Below, one piece after another: positions 56,198 through 64,000 of a DNA stretch of 64,000 bases. Source of the DNA: Streptomyces filamentosus (GTDB taxonomy: Bacteria > Actinomycetota > Actinomycetes > Streptomycetales > Streptomycetaceae); assembly GCF_014654895.1 (NCBI RefSeq), contig NZ_BNBE01000001.1, forward strand, positions 2,046,001 to 2,110,000, written 5' to 3'. The notes under the pieces were generated by a model. That model was not told the DNA's origin. It was given only the letters and a program-made list of their open reading frames with translations, and did not search any database. How positions within the stretch are numbered: the first letter of the stretch is position 1; every line of letters begins with the position of its first letter. A program made the position numbers and the translations under genes.

Positions 56198-56601
56198 CCG
56201 CCGGCCGGGGCCGCCGTGAACACCGGGACCGTCACCCCGTCCTCACCCTTCCGGAAGGCCGCCGCCAGGGGCATGCCGATGCGGAGGGCGGGCTCGGGGA
56301 CGCCGACGACCTCGGTCATCATGCGGGGGCCCTCGGCGAGGTCGACGACGGCCGCGACGTAGGGGACGCGGGGGCCGAAGGGCGGGAGGTCGTTGCGGTG
56401 GACGACGGACCAGGTGTGGAGGGTGGCACGGCCGGTGGCCTCGGTCCACTCCACGTCCTCGCTCCAGCAGTGGGGGCAGAACTCGCGGGGGTAGTGGTGG
56501 GGGCGGGCGCAGGCCCGGCAGCGGCGGAGGAGGAGGCGGCCCTCGGCCGCCGCGTCCCAGTAGGGGCGGCTGAAGTCGTCGATGTCGGGGGTGGCCGTCA
56601 C
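56194..56601 (-). CDS. Zn-ribbon OB-fold (DUF35) protein
   Basis: 135 residues. The rubredoxin-like zinc ribbon CRACARPHHYPREFCPHC (about 32-49) is followed by the OB-fold (TLHTWSVVHRNDLPPFGPRV, VPYVAAVVDLAEGPRMMTE). DUF35 proteins are CoA-thioester binding partners of thiolase- or lipid-transfer-type enzymes, often in sterol or fatty acid breakdown. A thiolase is not present here; the gene instead overlaps DoxX (GTGA start). It is probably in the regulon defined by the upstream palindrome. Confidence 0.88.
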   Translation of the reverse strand: MTATPDIDDFSRPYWDAAAEGRLLLRRCRACARPHHYPREFCPHCWSEDVEWTEATGRATLHTWSVVHRNDLPPFGPRVPYVAAVVDLAEGPRMMTEVVGVPEPALRIGMPLAAAFRKGEDGVTVPVFTAAPAGG

Positions 56602-57050
56602 GTGAGGAGTCCGATCGCCGCGTCGAGGGACCAGGTCTGCCAGGACATCGCGAGGAGGGCGACGAGGGAGATCAGCGCCATCATCGCGTTCTGCCCCTGC
56701 TCGGCCCAGTCGTGGATCATGAGGACGAGGTAGAGGAGGTTGAGGAGGAGGCCGGCGGCCAGCGCCACGGGGGTGAGGAAGCCGGCGACCAGGCCGAGGC
56801 CGAGGGCCAGCTCGGCGTAGACGACGACGTACGCCATCAGCCTGGGGCGGGGGGCGACGATCGCGTCGAAGCCCCTCCTGACCTGGGGCCACCGGTGCCT
56901 GCCCGCCACCTCCGCCGCCCAGGCGATGCCGGTGCCGCGTTCGAACCAGCCCTTCTTGTCCTTGTGGCGCCAGCTCTCCAGCCACCACAGGCCGAGGCCG
57001 ATGCGGAGGACGGCGAGCCATTCGGCGCCGGTGAGCCAGACGGTCTGCAT
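56598..57050 (-). CDS. DoxX-family membrane protein
   Basis: 150 residues. Four transmembrane helices, with the DoxX pattern: a first helix WLAVLRIGLGLWWLESWRHK, the FERGTGIAWAAEV loop, LAYVVVYAELALGLGLVAGF and a final MMALISLVALLAMSWQTW. DoxX proteins are found with quinone- or thiosulfate-linked oxidoreductases; here the function is unknown. GAGGA seven bases before ATG 57050. The palindrome CTGACGGTACGTCAG (57081-57095) lies just upstream. Confidence 0.85.
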   Translation of the reverse strand: MQTVWLTGAEWLAVLRIGLGLWWLESWRHKDKKGWFERGTGIAWAAEVAGRHRWPQVRRGFDAIVAPRPRLMAYVVVYAELALGLGLVAGFLTPVALAAGLLLNLLYLVLMIHDWAEQGQNAMMALISLVALLAMSWQTWSLDAAIGLLT

Positions 57051-57080
57051 GGGGCGGTCCTCCTCGAAGGAAGCCTGGAT

Positions 57081-57095
57081 CTGACGGTACGTCAG
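57081..57095. promoter_or_regulatory. CTGAC-N5-GTCAG operator, copy 1
   Basis: CTGACGGTACGTCAG is a 15-base palindrome (arms CTGAC/GTCAG, with the inner GGTAC also palindromic) 31 bases before the DoxX start. The same arms occur twice at 58451-58489. The spacing and size fit a TetR-family dimer. Confidence 0.75.
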
Positions 57096-57207
57096 TTCAG
57101 CGCACCCGGGGGCACTCCGCAAGGGCCCGCGCGACGTGACCGTTTCGCAACCGAACCCCCTCCCGGCCGAGACCCACTGCGTGTACACGTCATTACGCTC
57201 AGCATTC

Positions 57208-58356
57208 ATGGTCACCACCCCCCAAGAGCCGGTGTACGTCATCGGCGCCGGCCCCGGCGGACTCGCGGTCGCCGCCACCCTGCGCGCCCGCGGCGTCCGT
57301 GCCGTCGTCCTGGAGAAGTCCGACGCCGTCGGCTCCTCCTGGCGCGGCCACTACGACCGGCTGCGGCTGCACACCACCCGCCGGCTCTCCGCCCTCCCCG
57401 GGCTGCGGATCCCCCGCGCGTACGGCCGCTGGGTCGCCCGCGCCGACCTGGTCCGCTACCTGGAGGCGTACGCCGAGAAGCACGAGCTGGACGTGGTCAC
57501 GGGCGTCGAGGTGCACCGGATCGAGCGCGCGGAGGACGGCACCGGGAGCTGGGTGCTCCACGCCACCGGCGGCCGGCGGCTGACCGGCCGGGCCGTCGTC
57601 GTCGCCACCGGCTTCAACCACACCCCGTCCGTGCCCGCCTGGCCGGGACTCGACGGGTACGAGGGGGACCTCGTCCACGCGCGGGAGTACCGCAACCCGG
57701 AGCCGTACGCCGGGAAGGACGTGCTCGTCGTCGGCATCGGCAACACCGGCGCCGAGATCGCCGCCGACCTCGCGGAGGGCGGCGCCGCCCGGGTCCGGAT
57801 CGCCGTCCGCACCGCCCCGCACATCCTGCGCCGCACCACGGCCGGCTGGCCCGCCCAGCGCAGCGGCATCCTCGTGCGGCGCCTCCCGGTCGGACTCGTG
57901 GACCTGCTCGGCCGGGGCCTCGCCCGCTTCGCCTCCCCCGACCTCTCCGCACACGGCCTGCCCCGCCCGGACACCGGCCTCGCCAGCCGCGTCCGCGAGG
58001 GCGCCATCGCCGTCCAGGACGTCGGCCTCGTCGCCGCCGTACGGGCCGGGAAGGTCGAGGTCGTCGCAGCCGTCGAGGCCCTGGAGGGGCGCGAGGTGGT
58101 CCTCGCCGACGGCAGCCGGATCGCCCCGGACGCCGTGATCGCCGCCACCGGCTACCGGCGGGCCCTCGAACCCCTCGTCGGCCACCTCGGCGTCCTCGAC
58201 GACCGCGGCCGCCCCGCCGTGCGCGGGGCCCGCAGCCCCCGCGAGGCCCCGGGGCTCTACTTCACCGGCTTCACCAATCCGATCAGCGGCATGCTGCGGG
58301 AGCTGGCCCTGGACGCGGAGCGGATCGCCCGGCGGATCGCGCGCGCGAAGCCGTAG
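57208..58356 (+). CDS. Flavin-containing monooxygenase-like NAD(P)/FAD oxidoreductase
   Basis: 382 residues. FAD motif VYVIGAGPGGLAVAATLRAR (9-28), NADP motif VLVVGIGNTGAEIAADLAEG (~171-190), and GDLVHAREY, which fits the FMO GxxxHxxxY signature. Late motifs DAVIAATGYRRA and YFTGFTNPISG are typical of the flavin-monooxygenase/YUC-like group that oxidises N, S or ketones. Substrate unknown; a lipid- or steroid-related substrate is conceivable from its neighbours. ATG at 57208; no clear Shine-Dalgarno. Divergent from the DoxX gene. Confidence 0.85.
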   Translation: MVTTPQEPVYVIGAGPGGLAVAATLRARGVRAVVLEKSDAVGSSWRGHYDRLRLHTTRRLSALPGLRIPRAYGRWVARADLVRYLEAYAEKHELDVVTGVEVHRIERAEDGTGSWVLHATGGRRLTGRAVVVATGFNHTPSVPAWPGLDGYEGDLVHAREYRNPEPYAGKDVLVVGIGNTGAEIAADLAEGGAARVRIAVRTAPHILRRTTAGWPAQRSGILVRRLPVGLVDLLGRGLARFASPDLSAHGLPRPDTGLASRVREGAIAVQDVGLVAAVRAGKVEVVAAVEALEGREVVLADGSRIAPDAVIAATGYRRALEPLVGHLGVLDDRGRPAVRGARSPREAPGLYFTGFTNPISGMLRELALDAERIARRIARAKP

Positions 58357-58450
58357 CCCCCGCGCGAAGCCGTGCCCCCGGGAGCCTTCCCGGCCGTGGA
58401 CCCCGCCCCTCCCGGCGGGGTCTTCGCGCTTCCTCCGCTCCGCCCCATTC

Positions 58451-58489
58451 CTGACTGAGCGTCAGTTCTGTAATCTGACTAGGCGTCAG
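58451..58489. promoter_or_regulatory. CTGAC-N5-GTCAG operators, copies 2 and 3
   Basis: CTGACTGAGCGTCAG (58451-58465) and CTGACTAGGCGTCAG (58475-58489) lie 24 bases apart, just upstream of the acyl-CoA synthetase gene (start 58536). They share the arms of the DoxX upstream site. Double sites at about two helical turns are suited to cooperative repressor binding. Confidence 0.75.
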
Positions 58490-58535
58490 GTCACTTGTCC
58501 GGGACGCGTCCTGAACGGAAGGGCGGAGCGGAACG

Positions 58536-60758
58536 ATGCTTGGATCTACTCACGGCACCTTCACCACCGGTCTGCGCGCCCGCGTGGAAGCCTGCGGGGA
58601 GCCGCCCCGCACCGCCGTCCACGGGCACGCCGCCGCACCCGGCGACCAGGACGTCAGCGGGCGGGCGCTGTACGCCGGGGTCCCCGACCTCGACCGGTTC
58701 TTCCGGCCCCGGTCCGTCGCCGTCGTCGGCGCCTCGGACACCGAGGGGCGGCCCAACACCGGGATCACCCGGCAGCTGCTCGCCTGGGCCGAGCGGGTCG
58801 GCGCCCGGCTGGTGCCCGTCCACCCGACCCGCACCGCCGTCTTCGGCACCGCCTGCGCCCGGTCCGTGAAGGAGCTCGGCGAGCCCGTGGACCTCGCCGT
58901 CCTGCTCGTCGCCGACCCGCTGCCCGTCATCGAGGAGCTGGGCGAGGCGGGGGTGCGCTTCGCCGTCGCCTTCGCCTCCGGCTTCGCCGAGACCGGCACC
59001 GACGGGGCCGCCGCGCAGGAACGCCTCGCCGAGGCCGTGCGCCGCACCGGCGTCCGGCTCCTCGGCCCCAACACCAACCTCAACGCCTTCGAGCGCTTCC
59101 GCGACGACCTCGACGGGCCCGCCGTCGCCCTCATCACCCAGTCGGGACACCAGGGCCGGCCCGTCTTCACCCTCCAGGAACTCGGCGTCCGGCTCTCCCA
59201 CTGGGCGCCCACCGGCAACGAGGCCGACCTGGAGACCGCCGACTTCATCTCGTACTTCGCCTCCCTCCCCGAGGTCGGCGCCATCGCCGCGTACGTGGAG
59301 GGGCTCAAGGACGGCCGGTCCTTCCTGCTCGCCGCCGACCGCGCGGCCCGCGAGGGCGTGCCCGTCGTCGCCGTGAAGGTCGGCAGGACCGAGACCGGCG
59401 CCCGCACCGCCGCCTCCCACACCGGGAAGCTCACCGGCGCGGACCGGGTCGTGGACGCGGCCATGCGGCAGTTCGGCGTGATCCGCGTCGACGGGCTCGA
59501 CCAGCTCCAGGACACCGCCGCCCTCCTCGCCCGCGCCCGCAGGCCGCTCGCGGACGGCGTCGTCGTCTACTCGATCTCCGGCGGCACCGGAGCCCACTTC
59601 GCCGACCTGGCGACCGCCGCCGGGCTGGACCTGCCCGTGCTCCCGCAGGCCAAGCAGGACGAACTCCACCAGTGGATCCCGGAGTACCTGCGCGTCGCCA
59701 ACCCCGTCGACAACGGCGGCCACCCGGTCGGCGACTGGCGCGGCCGGAAGATCATCGACGCGATCCTCGCCGACCCGTCCGTCGGCGTCCTCATCTGTCC
59801 CATCACCGGCCCCTTCCCGCCCATGAGCGACAGGCTCGCCCAGGACCTGGTGGACGCCGCCGAGGCCACCGACAAGCTGGTGTGCGTGGTGTGGGGCTCC
59901 CCCGTCGGCACCGAGGACGCCTACCGCACCACCCTCCTCGGCTCCTCCCGCGTCGCCACCTTCCGGACCTTCGCCAACTGCATCGGCGCCGTGAAGGCGT
60001 ACCTCGACCACCACCGCTTCACCACCGGCTACCGCTCCCCCTTCGACGAGGCCCCCCGCACCCCCTCCCCGTCCTTCCGCAAGGCCCAGGCGCTGATGCG
60101 GCCCGGGCAGCGGCTCAGCGAGCACGCGGCCAAGCAGCTGCTGCGCGCGTACGGCATCCGCGTCCCGCGCGAGCAGCTCGTCACCAGCGCGGCGGCGGCC
60201 GTCCGCGCCGCCGGGCTCGTCGGCTACCCCGTGGTGATGAAGGCGTCCGGCGGGCAGCTCGCCCACAAGACCGAGCTGGGCCTGGTCAAGGTCGGGCTGA
60301 CCTCCGCGAGCCAGGTCCGCGACGCGTACCGCGACCTCACCGACATCGCCCGCTACGAACAGATCGACCTCGACGGGATCCTCGTCTGCCAGATGGTCGG
60401 CAGGGGCGTCGAGATGGTCGTCGGCGTGACCCGCGACGAACTCTTCGGCCCGACCGTCACCGTGGGCCTCGGCGGAGTGCTCGTCGAGGTCCTGAACGAC
60501 ACCGCCGTCCGCGTCCCGCCCTTCGGCGAGCGCGAGGCCCGCTCCATGCTGGACGAGCTCCGCGGCCGGGCCCTCCTCGACGGGGTGCGCGGCGCGCCGC
60601 CCGCCGACGTCGACGCGCTCGTCGAGGTCGTGCTCCGGGTCCAGCGGATGGCCCTCGAACTCGACGGCGACCTCGCCGAACTCGACATCAACCCGCTGAT
60701 GGTGCTGCCGCGCGGGCAGGGCGCGGTGGCCCTCGACGCGCTGGCCGTCTGCCGATAG
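58536..60758 (+). CDS. NDP-forming acyl-CoA (acetate-CoA-type) synthetase
   Basis: 740 residues. Domain order: a CoA-binding domain (~45-150; FFRPRSVAVVGASDTEGRPN), succinyl-CoA-ligase-like CoA domain with catalytic His expected in the region TGARTAASHTGKLTGADRVV (~290-310), and a C-terminal ATP-grasp_5 domain (~510-740; LVGYPVVMKASGGQLAHKTE, LDINPLMVLP). It converts a short- or medium-chain acid into its CoA thioester. Candidates start at ATG 58536 with GGAGCGGA upstream. Transcribed with the enoyl-CoA hydratase gene (11-bp gap). Confidence 0.85.
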   Translation: MLGSTHGTFTTGLRARVEACGEPPRTAVHGHAAAPGDQDVSGRALYAGVPDLDRFFRPRSVAVVGASDTEGRPNTGITRQLLAWAERVGARLVPVHPTRTAVFGTACARSVKELGEPVDLAVLLVADPLPVIEELGEAGVRFAVAFASGFAETGTDGAAAQERLAEAVRRTGVRLLGPNTNLNAFERFRDDLDGPAVALITQSGHQGRPVFTLQELGVRLSHWAPTGNEADLETADFISYFASLPEVGAIAAYVEGLKDGRSFLLAADRAAREGVPVVAVKVGRTETGARTAASHTGKLTGADRVVDAAMRQFGVIRVDGLDQLQDTAALLARARRPLADGVVVYSISGGTGAHFADLATAAGLDLPVLPQAKQDELHQWIPEYLRVANPVDNGGHPVGDWRGRKIIDAILADPSVGVLICPITGPFPPMSDRLAQDLVDAAEATDKLVCVVWGSPVGTEDAYRTTLLGSSRVATFRTFANCIGAVKAYLDHHRFTTGYRSPFDEAPRTPSPSFRKAQALMRPGQRLSEHAAKQLLRAYGIRVPREQLVTSAAAAVRAAGLVGYPVVMKASGGQLAHKTELGLVKVGLTSASQVRDAYRDLTDIARYEQIDLDGILVCQMVGRGVEMVVGVTRDELFGPTVTVGLGGVLVEVLNDTAVRVPPFGEREARSMLDELRGRALLDGVRGAPPADVDALVEVVLRVQRMALELDGDLAELDINPLMVLPRGQGAVALDALAVCR

Positions 60759-60769
60759 GAGCCCTCCCC

Positions 60770-61561
60770 GTGCCCGATGTCCTGCACTCCGTCGAGAACG
60801 GCGTCTCGTGGATCACCCTCAACCGGCCCGAGGCGATGAACGCGGTCACCTGGGACCAGCGGGAGCGGATCGTCGCCCTGCTGGCGGAGGCGTCCGCCGA
60901 CGCGGCCGTGCGCTGCGTGGTGATCACCGCCACCGGGCGCGGCTTCTGCGCGGGCGCGGACCTGCGGGGCGCGCCCGCCGGCGGGGAGGGCGAGCGGGTG
61001 GCGGGGGACGTCTCCCGGATGATCCGGCGGGGCGCGCAGCGCTTCGTCACCGCCGTCCTGGACTGCGAGAAGCCCGTCGTCGCCGCGGTCAACGGCACGG
61101 CGGCGGGCATCGGCGCCCACCTGGCCTTCGCCTGCGACCTGGTGATCGCGGCGGAAGGGGCCCGCTTCGTGGAGGTGTTCGCCCGCCGGGGGCTCGTCCC
61201 GGACGGCGGCGGCGCGTACCTCCTGCCCCGGCTGATCGGGCCGCAGCGCGCCAAGGAGCTGATGTTCTTCGGCGACGCGGTCCCGGCGGCGGAGGCGAGG
61301 GAGATGGGCCTGGTCAACAGGGTCGTCCCCGCCGACGAGCTGGCGAAGACCGCCCGCGCGTGGGCCGAACGCCTCGCCCAGGGCCCCACCCGCGCCCTCG
61401 CCCTCACGAAACAGCTGGTCAACGCCTCCCTGGACGTCGACCGCGCCACCGCCCTCGCGGCCGAGGCCGTCGCCCAGGAGCTCAACATGACCACCCGGGA
61501 CGCCCAGGAGGGCGTGGCGAGCTTCGTGGAGCGGCGGGAGGCGCGGTACGAGGGGCGGTGA
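60770..61561 (+). CDS. Enoyl-CoA hydratase/isomerase (PaaG-like)
   Basis: 263 residues. Crotonase fold with ITLNRPEAMNAVTWDQRERI, GRGFCAGADLRGAP (oxyanion loop, ~60-73) and NGTAAGIGAHLAFACDLVIA (second oxyanion loop). The segment RRGLVPDGGGAYLLPRLIGP carries Asp in place of the second Glu, as in isomerases of the PaaG/PaaB class rather than a simple hydratase; the first acidic position follows FVEVFA. GTG at 60770 with AGGAG 8 bases before. It is likely transcribed with the acyl-CoA synthetase gene, consistent with acid activation followed by oxidation. Confidence 0.88.
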   Translation: MPDVLHSVENGVSWITLNRPEAMNAVTWDQRERIVALLAEASADAAVRCVVITATGRGFCAGADLRGAPAGGEGERVAGDVSRMIRRGAQRFVTAVLDCEKPVVAAVNGTAAGIGAHLAFACDLVIAAEGARFVEVFARRGLVPDGGGAYLLPRLIGPQRAKELMFFGDAVPAAEAREMGLVNRVVPADELAKTARAWAERLAQGPTRALALTKQLVNASLDVDRATALAAEAVAQELNMTTRDAQEGVASFVERREARYEGR

Positions 61562-61648
61562 CGGGGGCGATATCCGGTCGGCGGCCGTCCTTCCCCGCCC
61601 TTAGAGTGTGGCCCGAACATGCCACACCGCTCCGGGGGGAACGGAAAA

Positions 61649-64000
61649 ATGCCGAACTTCGCGCGCTCGCGCGGCAGATCCAGACGTCTGCACTCGATAT
61701 CCACCAGAAACACGCTCCTCGTCCCCGTCCTGCTGGCGGCCCTCGCGGCCCCGCTGCTGCCGGCGGGAACGGCCCTGGCGGCGACCCCGCCGCCGGCCAC
61801 GTCCTCGGCCTCCGCCACGCCGGAGGCCGTACGGGACGAGTCGACGTCCGCCGCGCCGCAGGCCGTACAGGACGAGCCGACGCCGGAGCCCACGGCCCCG
61901 GCCACGACGGCCCCGACGCCGGAGCCCACGACCGACCCGTCGCCGGAGCCCACGGCCCCGGAACCGACGCCCACCGCGACGGACCCGGCCGCCGGGCCCT
62001 GCCCCGTGCTGCCGCTCGCGCCGCTCGGCGACCCGGGCGACGCCGTCCGGGAGGTCTCCATCGAGGCGAACGGCACCGCGTGCTTCACGGTCACCGTCGA
62101 GACGGCCGGGACCCACCGCATCCTGATCGACGGCAGCCACGACACCTACCCGGGGCTGTACGCGGGTGAGGAGCGGGTCGCCTGCGAGGACTGGCAGTAC
62201 AAGGACGCCTGGTGCGACCTGGCCGCCGGCAGCTACACCCTCAGGCTCACCAGCAACTCCTGGCAGCCCGCCACCAACCGGATCGCCGTCGTCCCGCTGA
62301 CGGCCGGCGTCACGGGCCCCTGCCCCGCCGTCCCCGGCACCGGCTACGACACACCGCTGGTGAACGGCACGGGCGTCGGCCCGATGGGCGTCGTCTGCCA
62401 CTCCTTCACCGCCGCTCCCGGCGAGCGGATCACGGTGGACCTCAAGCGGCAGACCTACGGCGACTCGTACGCCTGGATCTCCGACGCCACCGGCAAGCGG
62501 CTCTGCACGCAGTACAACCAGGACGGCTCCGAGGGCTGCGTGCTGCCCGGGGGCAGCACCGGCCACCGCGTCTACGCGGTCGTCGGCCCCCAGGAGGGCG
62601 GCGCCACCGCCGCCCCGTACACCCTGAAGGTCCGCCGCCTGTCGGACCCGGCGGGCTGCGTCACCGTCGCCCCCTCCGTCTACGGCACCCCGCCGGACCG
62701 GACCGGGCCCGCGAGCGGCTGCAAGACCTTCACGCCCACCACGACCGGCCGCCACGACGTGCGGTCCGTCTCCGCCGAGGGGTACCGCCAGAACGTCACC
62801 GTGTACGCGCAGGACGGCACCCACGCCTGCCGCTCCTACGACGACCTCTGCACGCTCACGGCGGGCACCGCGTACACCGTCCTCACCGACGACGCCGTCC
62901 AGTTCTTCACCCGCACCGCCACCGAGGGCTGCGTGGACGGGGTCGTGCCCGGCACCGTCCTGCGCGGCACCTTCTCCGGCCCCGGCGAGGCCGACTGCCT
63001 GAACCTGGCCCTGCCGCAGGGCGCGCACGTCGCCGTCCAGTCGGACGGCACCACGGACATCAAGGTGTACGACGCGGCCGGCGCCGAGCAGTGCCTGAAC
63101 GCGACGAACCTCTGGGACGCCACCTGCGTGCTCGGCGGCACCGCCCCCTACCGGGCGGTCGTCACCGACGAGGACCCGTACGAGGGCGGCGACGGCTACG
63201 GCATCGTCGTCCACCGGACCGACGCGCCCTCCGACTGCCCCGTGTTCGGCGCGAGCGACTTCGGCCCGAACCCGGCCCGGACGGCCGTGCGGACCGGCGA
63301 CGGCGTCTTCGCCGGCTGCCTGACGATCCCCGCGACCGCCCACTCCGCCAGGGAGCTGTTCCAGATCACGAAGGGCGCCGGCGGCCTGTCCGCCGAGGCC
63401 GTCGTCGTGGACGCCAAGGGCGAGGTCAGCTGTGAGATCCGCACCTACTACGGCACCTTCTCCACCTGCACGCTGACCCCGGGCCTCGCCCACACGGTCC
63501 TCGTCCAGGGCCGTGACCTGCCCGGCGAGACCCTGCTGACCCGGCACGACGTCACCGCCACCGCGCGCGGCTGCGTCACCACCGCGGCCGTGGCCGCGGG
63601 CGGCCCGTCCACCGGCGGCGTCCCGGGCGCGCCCGGCACCTTCCAGTGCCGCCGGGTGACCACCTCCGCCGCCGGGGACACCCTGCACCTGAACGTGCGG
63701 GACTCGGCGGACGCGGTCCGGGCGATCGCCTACGACGGCGAGGGCGACGCGGTCTGCGACTACTTCGCCAAGGGCTGTGCCGTCACCGGCTCCGCCGCCT
63801 ACCAGGTGCTCCTCCAGGTCCCGGCGGGCGGCACCGCGCCGGCCGCCTACCGGCTCGACGCCGTCCGCATCGGCACGCCGGCCGGGCCCGCCCCGGAGTG
63901 CGCCAAGGTCCCGAACGTGGCCTACGGCACGGGTCCGCTCACCGGCACCCTCAGCGAGCAGCACAGCGCGCTGTGCTGGGCGCTGCCGACCGCCGAGGGC
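61649..64000 (+). CDS. Secreted multi-module Cys-rich protein (3' truncated by window edge)
   Basis: At least 784 residues; no stop codon before the window ends. ATG at 61649 with GGGGGGAACGG upstream. A basic start and hydrophobic signal peptide (LLVPVLLAALAAPLLPAGTALA) are followed by a Pro/Thr/Glu linker (TPEPTAPATTAPTPEPTTDP). From residue ~115 on, at least six modules of ~100 residues repeat, each with a Cys pair 20-30 residues apart (GPCP... CFTV; GCVTVAP... GCKTF) and a second pair 5-12 apart (CRSYDDLC, CDYFAKGC). Strand patterns such as YLY.D..G resemble PPC-type (pre-peptidase C-terminal) sandwich domains. Not a recognised family; probably a large exported adhesin-like or enzyme-associated protein. 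Confidence 0.75.
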   Translation, partial: MPNFARSRGRSRRLHSISTRNTLLVPVLLAALAAPLLPAGTALAATPPPATSSASATPEAVRDESTSAAPQAVQDEPTPEPTAPATTAPTPEPTTDPSPEPTAPEPTPTATDPAAGPCPVLPLAPLGDPGDAVREVSIEANGTACFTVTVETAGTHRILIDGSHDTYPGLYAGEERVACEDWQYKDAWCDLAAGSYTLRLTSNSWQPATNRIAVVPLTAGVTGPCPAVPGTGYDTPLVNGTGVGPMGVVCHSFTAAPGERITVDLKRQTYGDSYAWISDATGKRLCTQYNQDGSEGCVLPGGSTGHRVYAVVGPQEGGATAAPYTLKVRRLSDPAGCVTVAPSVYGTPPDRTGPASGCKTFTPTTTGRHDVRSVSAEGYRQNVTVYAQDGTHACRSYDDLCTLTAGTAYTVLTDDAVQFFTRTATEGCVDGVVPGTVLRGTFSGPGEADCLNLALPQGAHVAVQSDGTTDIKVYDAAGAEQCLNATNLWDATCVLGGTAPYRAVVTDEDPYEGGDGYGIVVHRTDAPSDCPVFGASDFGPNPARTAVRTGDGVFAGCLTIPATAHSARELFQITKGAGGLSAEAVVVDAKGEVSCEIRTYYGTFSTCTLTPGLAHTVLVQGRDLPGETLLTRHDVTATARGCVTTAAVAAGGPSTGGVPGAPGTFQCRRVTTSAAGDTLHLNVRDSADAVRAIAYDGEGDAVCDYFAKGCAVTGSAAYQVLLQVPAGGTAPAAYRLDAVRIGTPAGPAPECAKVPNVAYGTGPLTGTLSEQHSALCWALPTAEG

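Overview
This is high-GC actinobacterial DNA, and the gene content and order point to Streptomyces. It carries a complete 14-gene nuo operon, futalosine-type menaquinone genes, a short-chain cold-shock gene beside mqnA, an XRE/DUF397/ATPase regulatory trio, and many Sec-exported proteins, with frequent GTG and TTG starts. Assignments were made by reading protein motifs and DNA patterns; no database search was run.

Layout. 0-9.4 kb: the end of a zinc-finger-like HTH protein coupled to a methyltransferase; a TetR regulator divergent from a DUF1772 membrane protein over a palindromic operator; a glycerophosphodiesterase remnant; a MarR-type regulator behind a MerR/SoxR-like promoter; an S26 peptidase-like protein with Arg in the usual Lys position; a VOC protein, a HEAT-repeat protein, a secreted M28 aminopeptidase, a LolA-like secreted protein and a long-chain polyprenyl diphosphate synthase. 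9.5-19.8 kb: a POT peptide transporter, a CocE-type hydrolase, a cell-wall-anchored LAxTG coiled-coil protein, fumarylacetoacetase, a secreted intradiol dioxygenase fused to a carbohydrate-binding-like module with its AraC-type neighbour, and two little-known proteins. 19.8-35.8 kb: nuoA to nuoN on the minus strand, tightly overlapped, with a Rex-type operator upstream. 36-44.5 kb: a secreted NlpC/P60 hydrolase, a geranylgeranyl-reductase-family (MenJ-like) flavoprotein, a 680-bp repeat-rich non-coding tract, menG, an ECF sigma factor with a membrane partner, a degenerate amidohydrolase-like gene, mqnC and mqnA. 44.6-54 kb: a cold-shock gene with a leader hairpin, an M23 peptidase, a DUF1992 and DinB pair, two tandem secreted FG-GAP/VCBS paralogues, and the ATPase/XRE/DUF397 trio. 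54-64 kb: a Ser/Thr kinase with an extracellular ricin-like lectin domain, an acyl-CoA metabolism group (Zn-ribbon OB-fold protein, DoxX, flavin monooxygenase, NDP-forming acyl-CoA synthetase, enoyl-CoA hydratase) carrying three copies of one 15-bp palindrome, and the start of a large secreted protein made of repeated four-cysteine modules that runs off the right edge.

How it fits together. The central 35 kb is a respiratory neighbourhood. Complex I reduces menaquinone, and polyprenyl synthase, MqnA, MqnC, MenG and the MenJ-like reductase supply that quinone. The most interesting non-obvious signals are the shared CTGAC-N5-GTCAG operators, the C-terminal-window cysteine-module protein, the repeat tract between the MenJ-like gene and menG, the hairpin leaders of the cold-shock and VCBS genes, and the metal-ligand-lacking amidohydrolase relative next to mqnC. 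I found no tRNA, rRNA, CRISPR array, insertion sequence or biosynthetic gene cluster.
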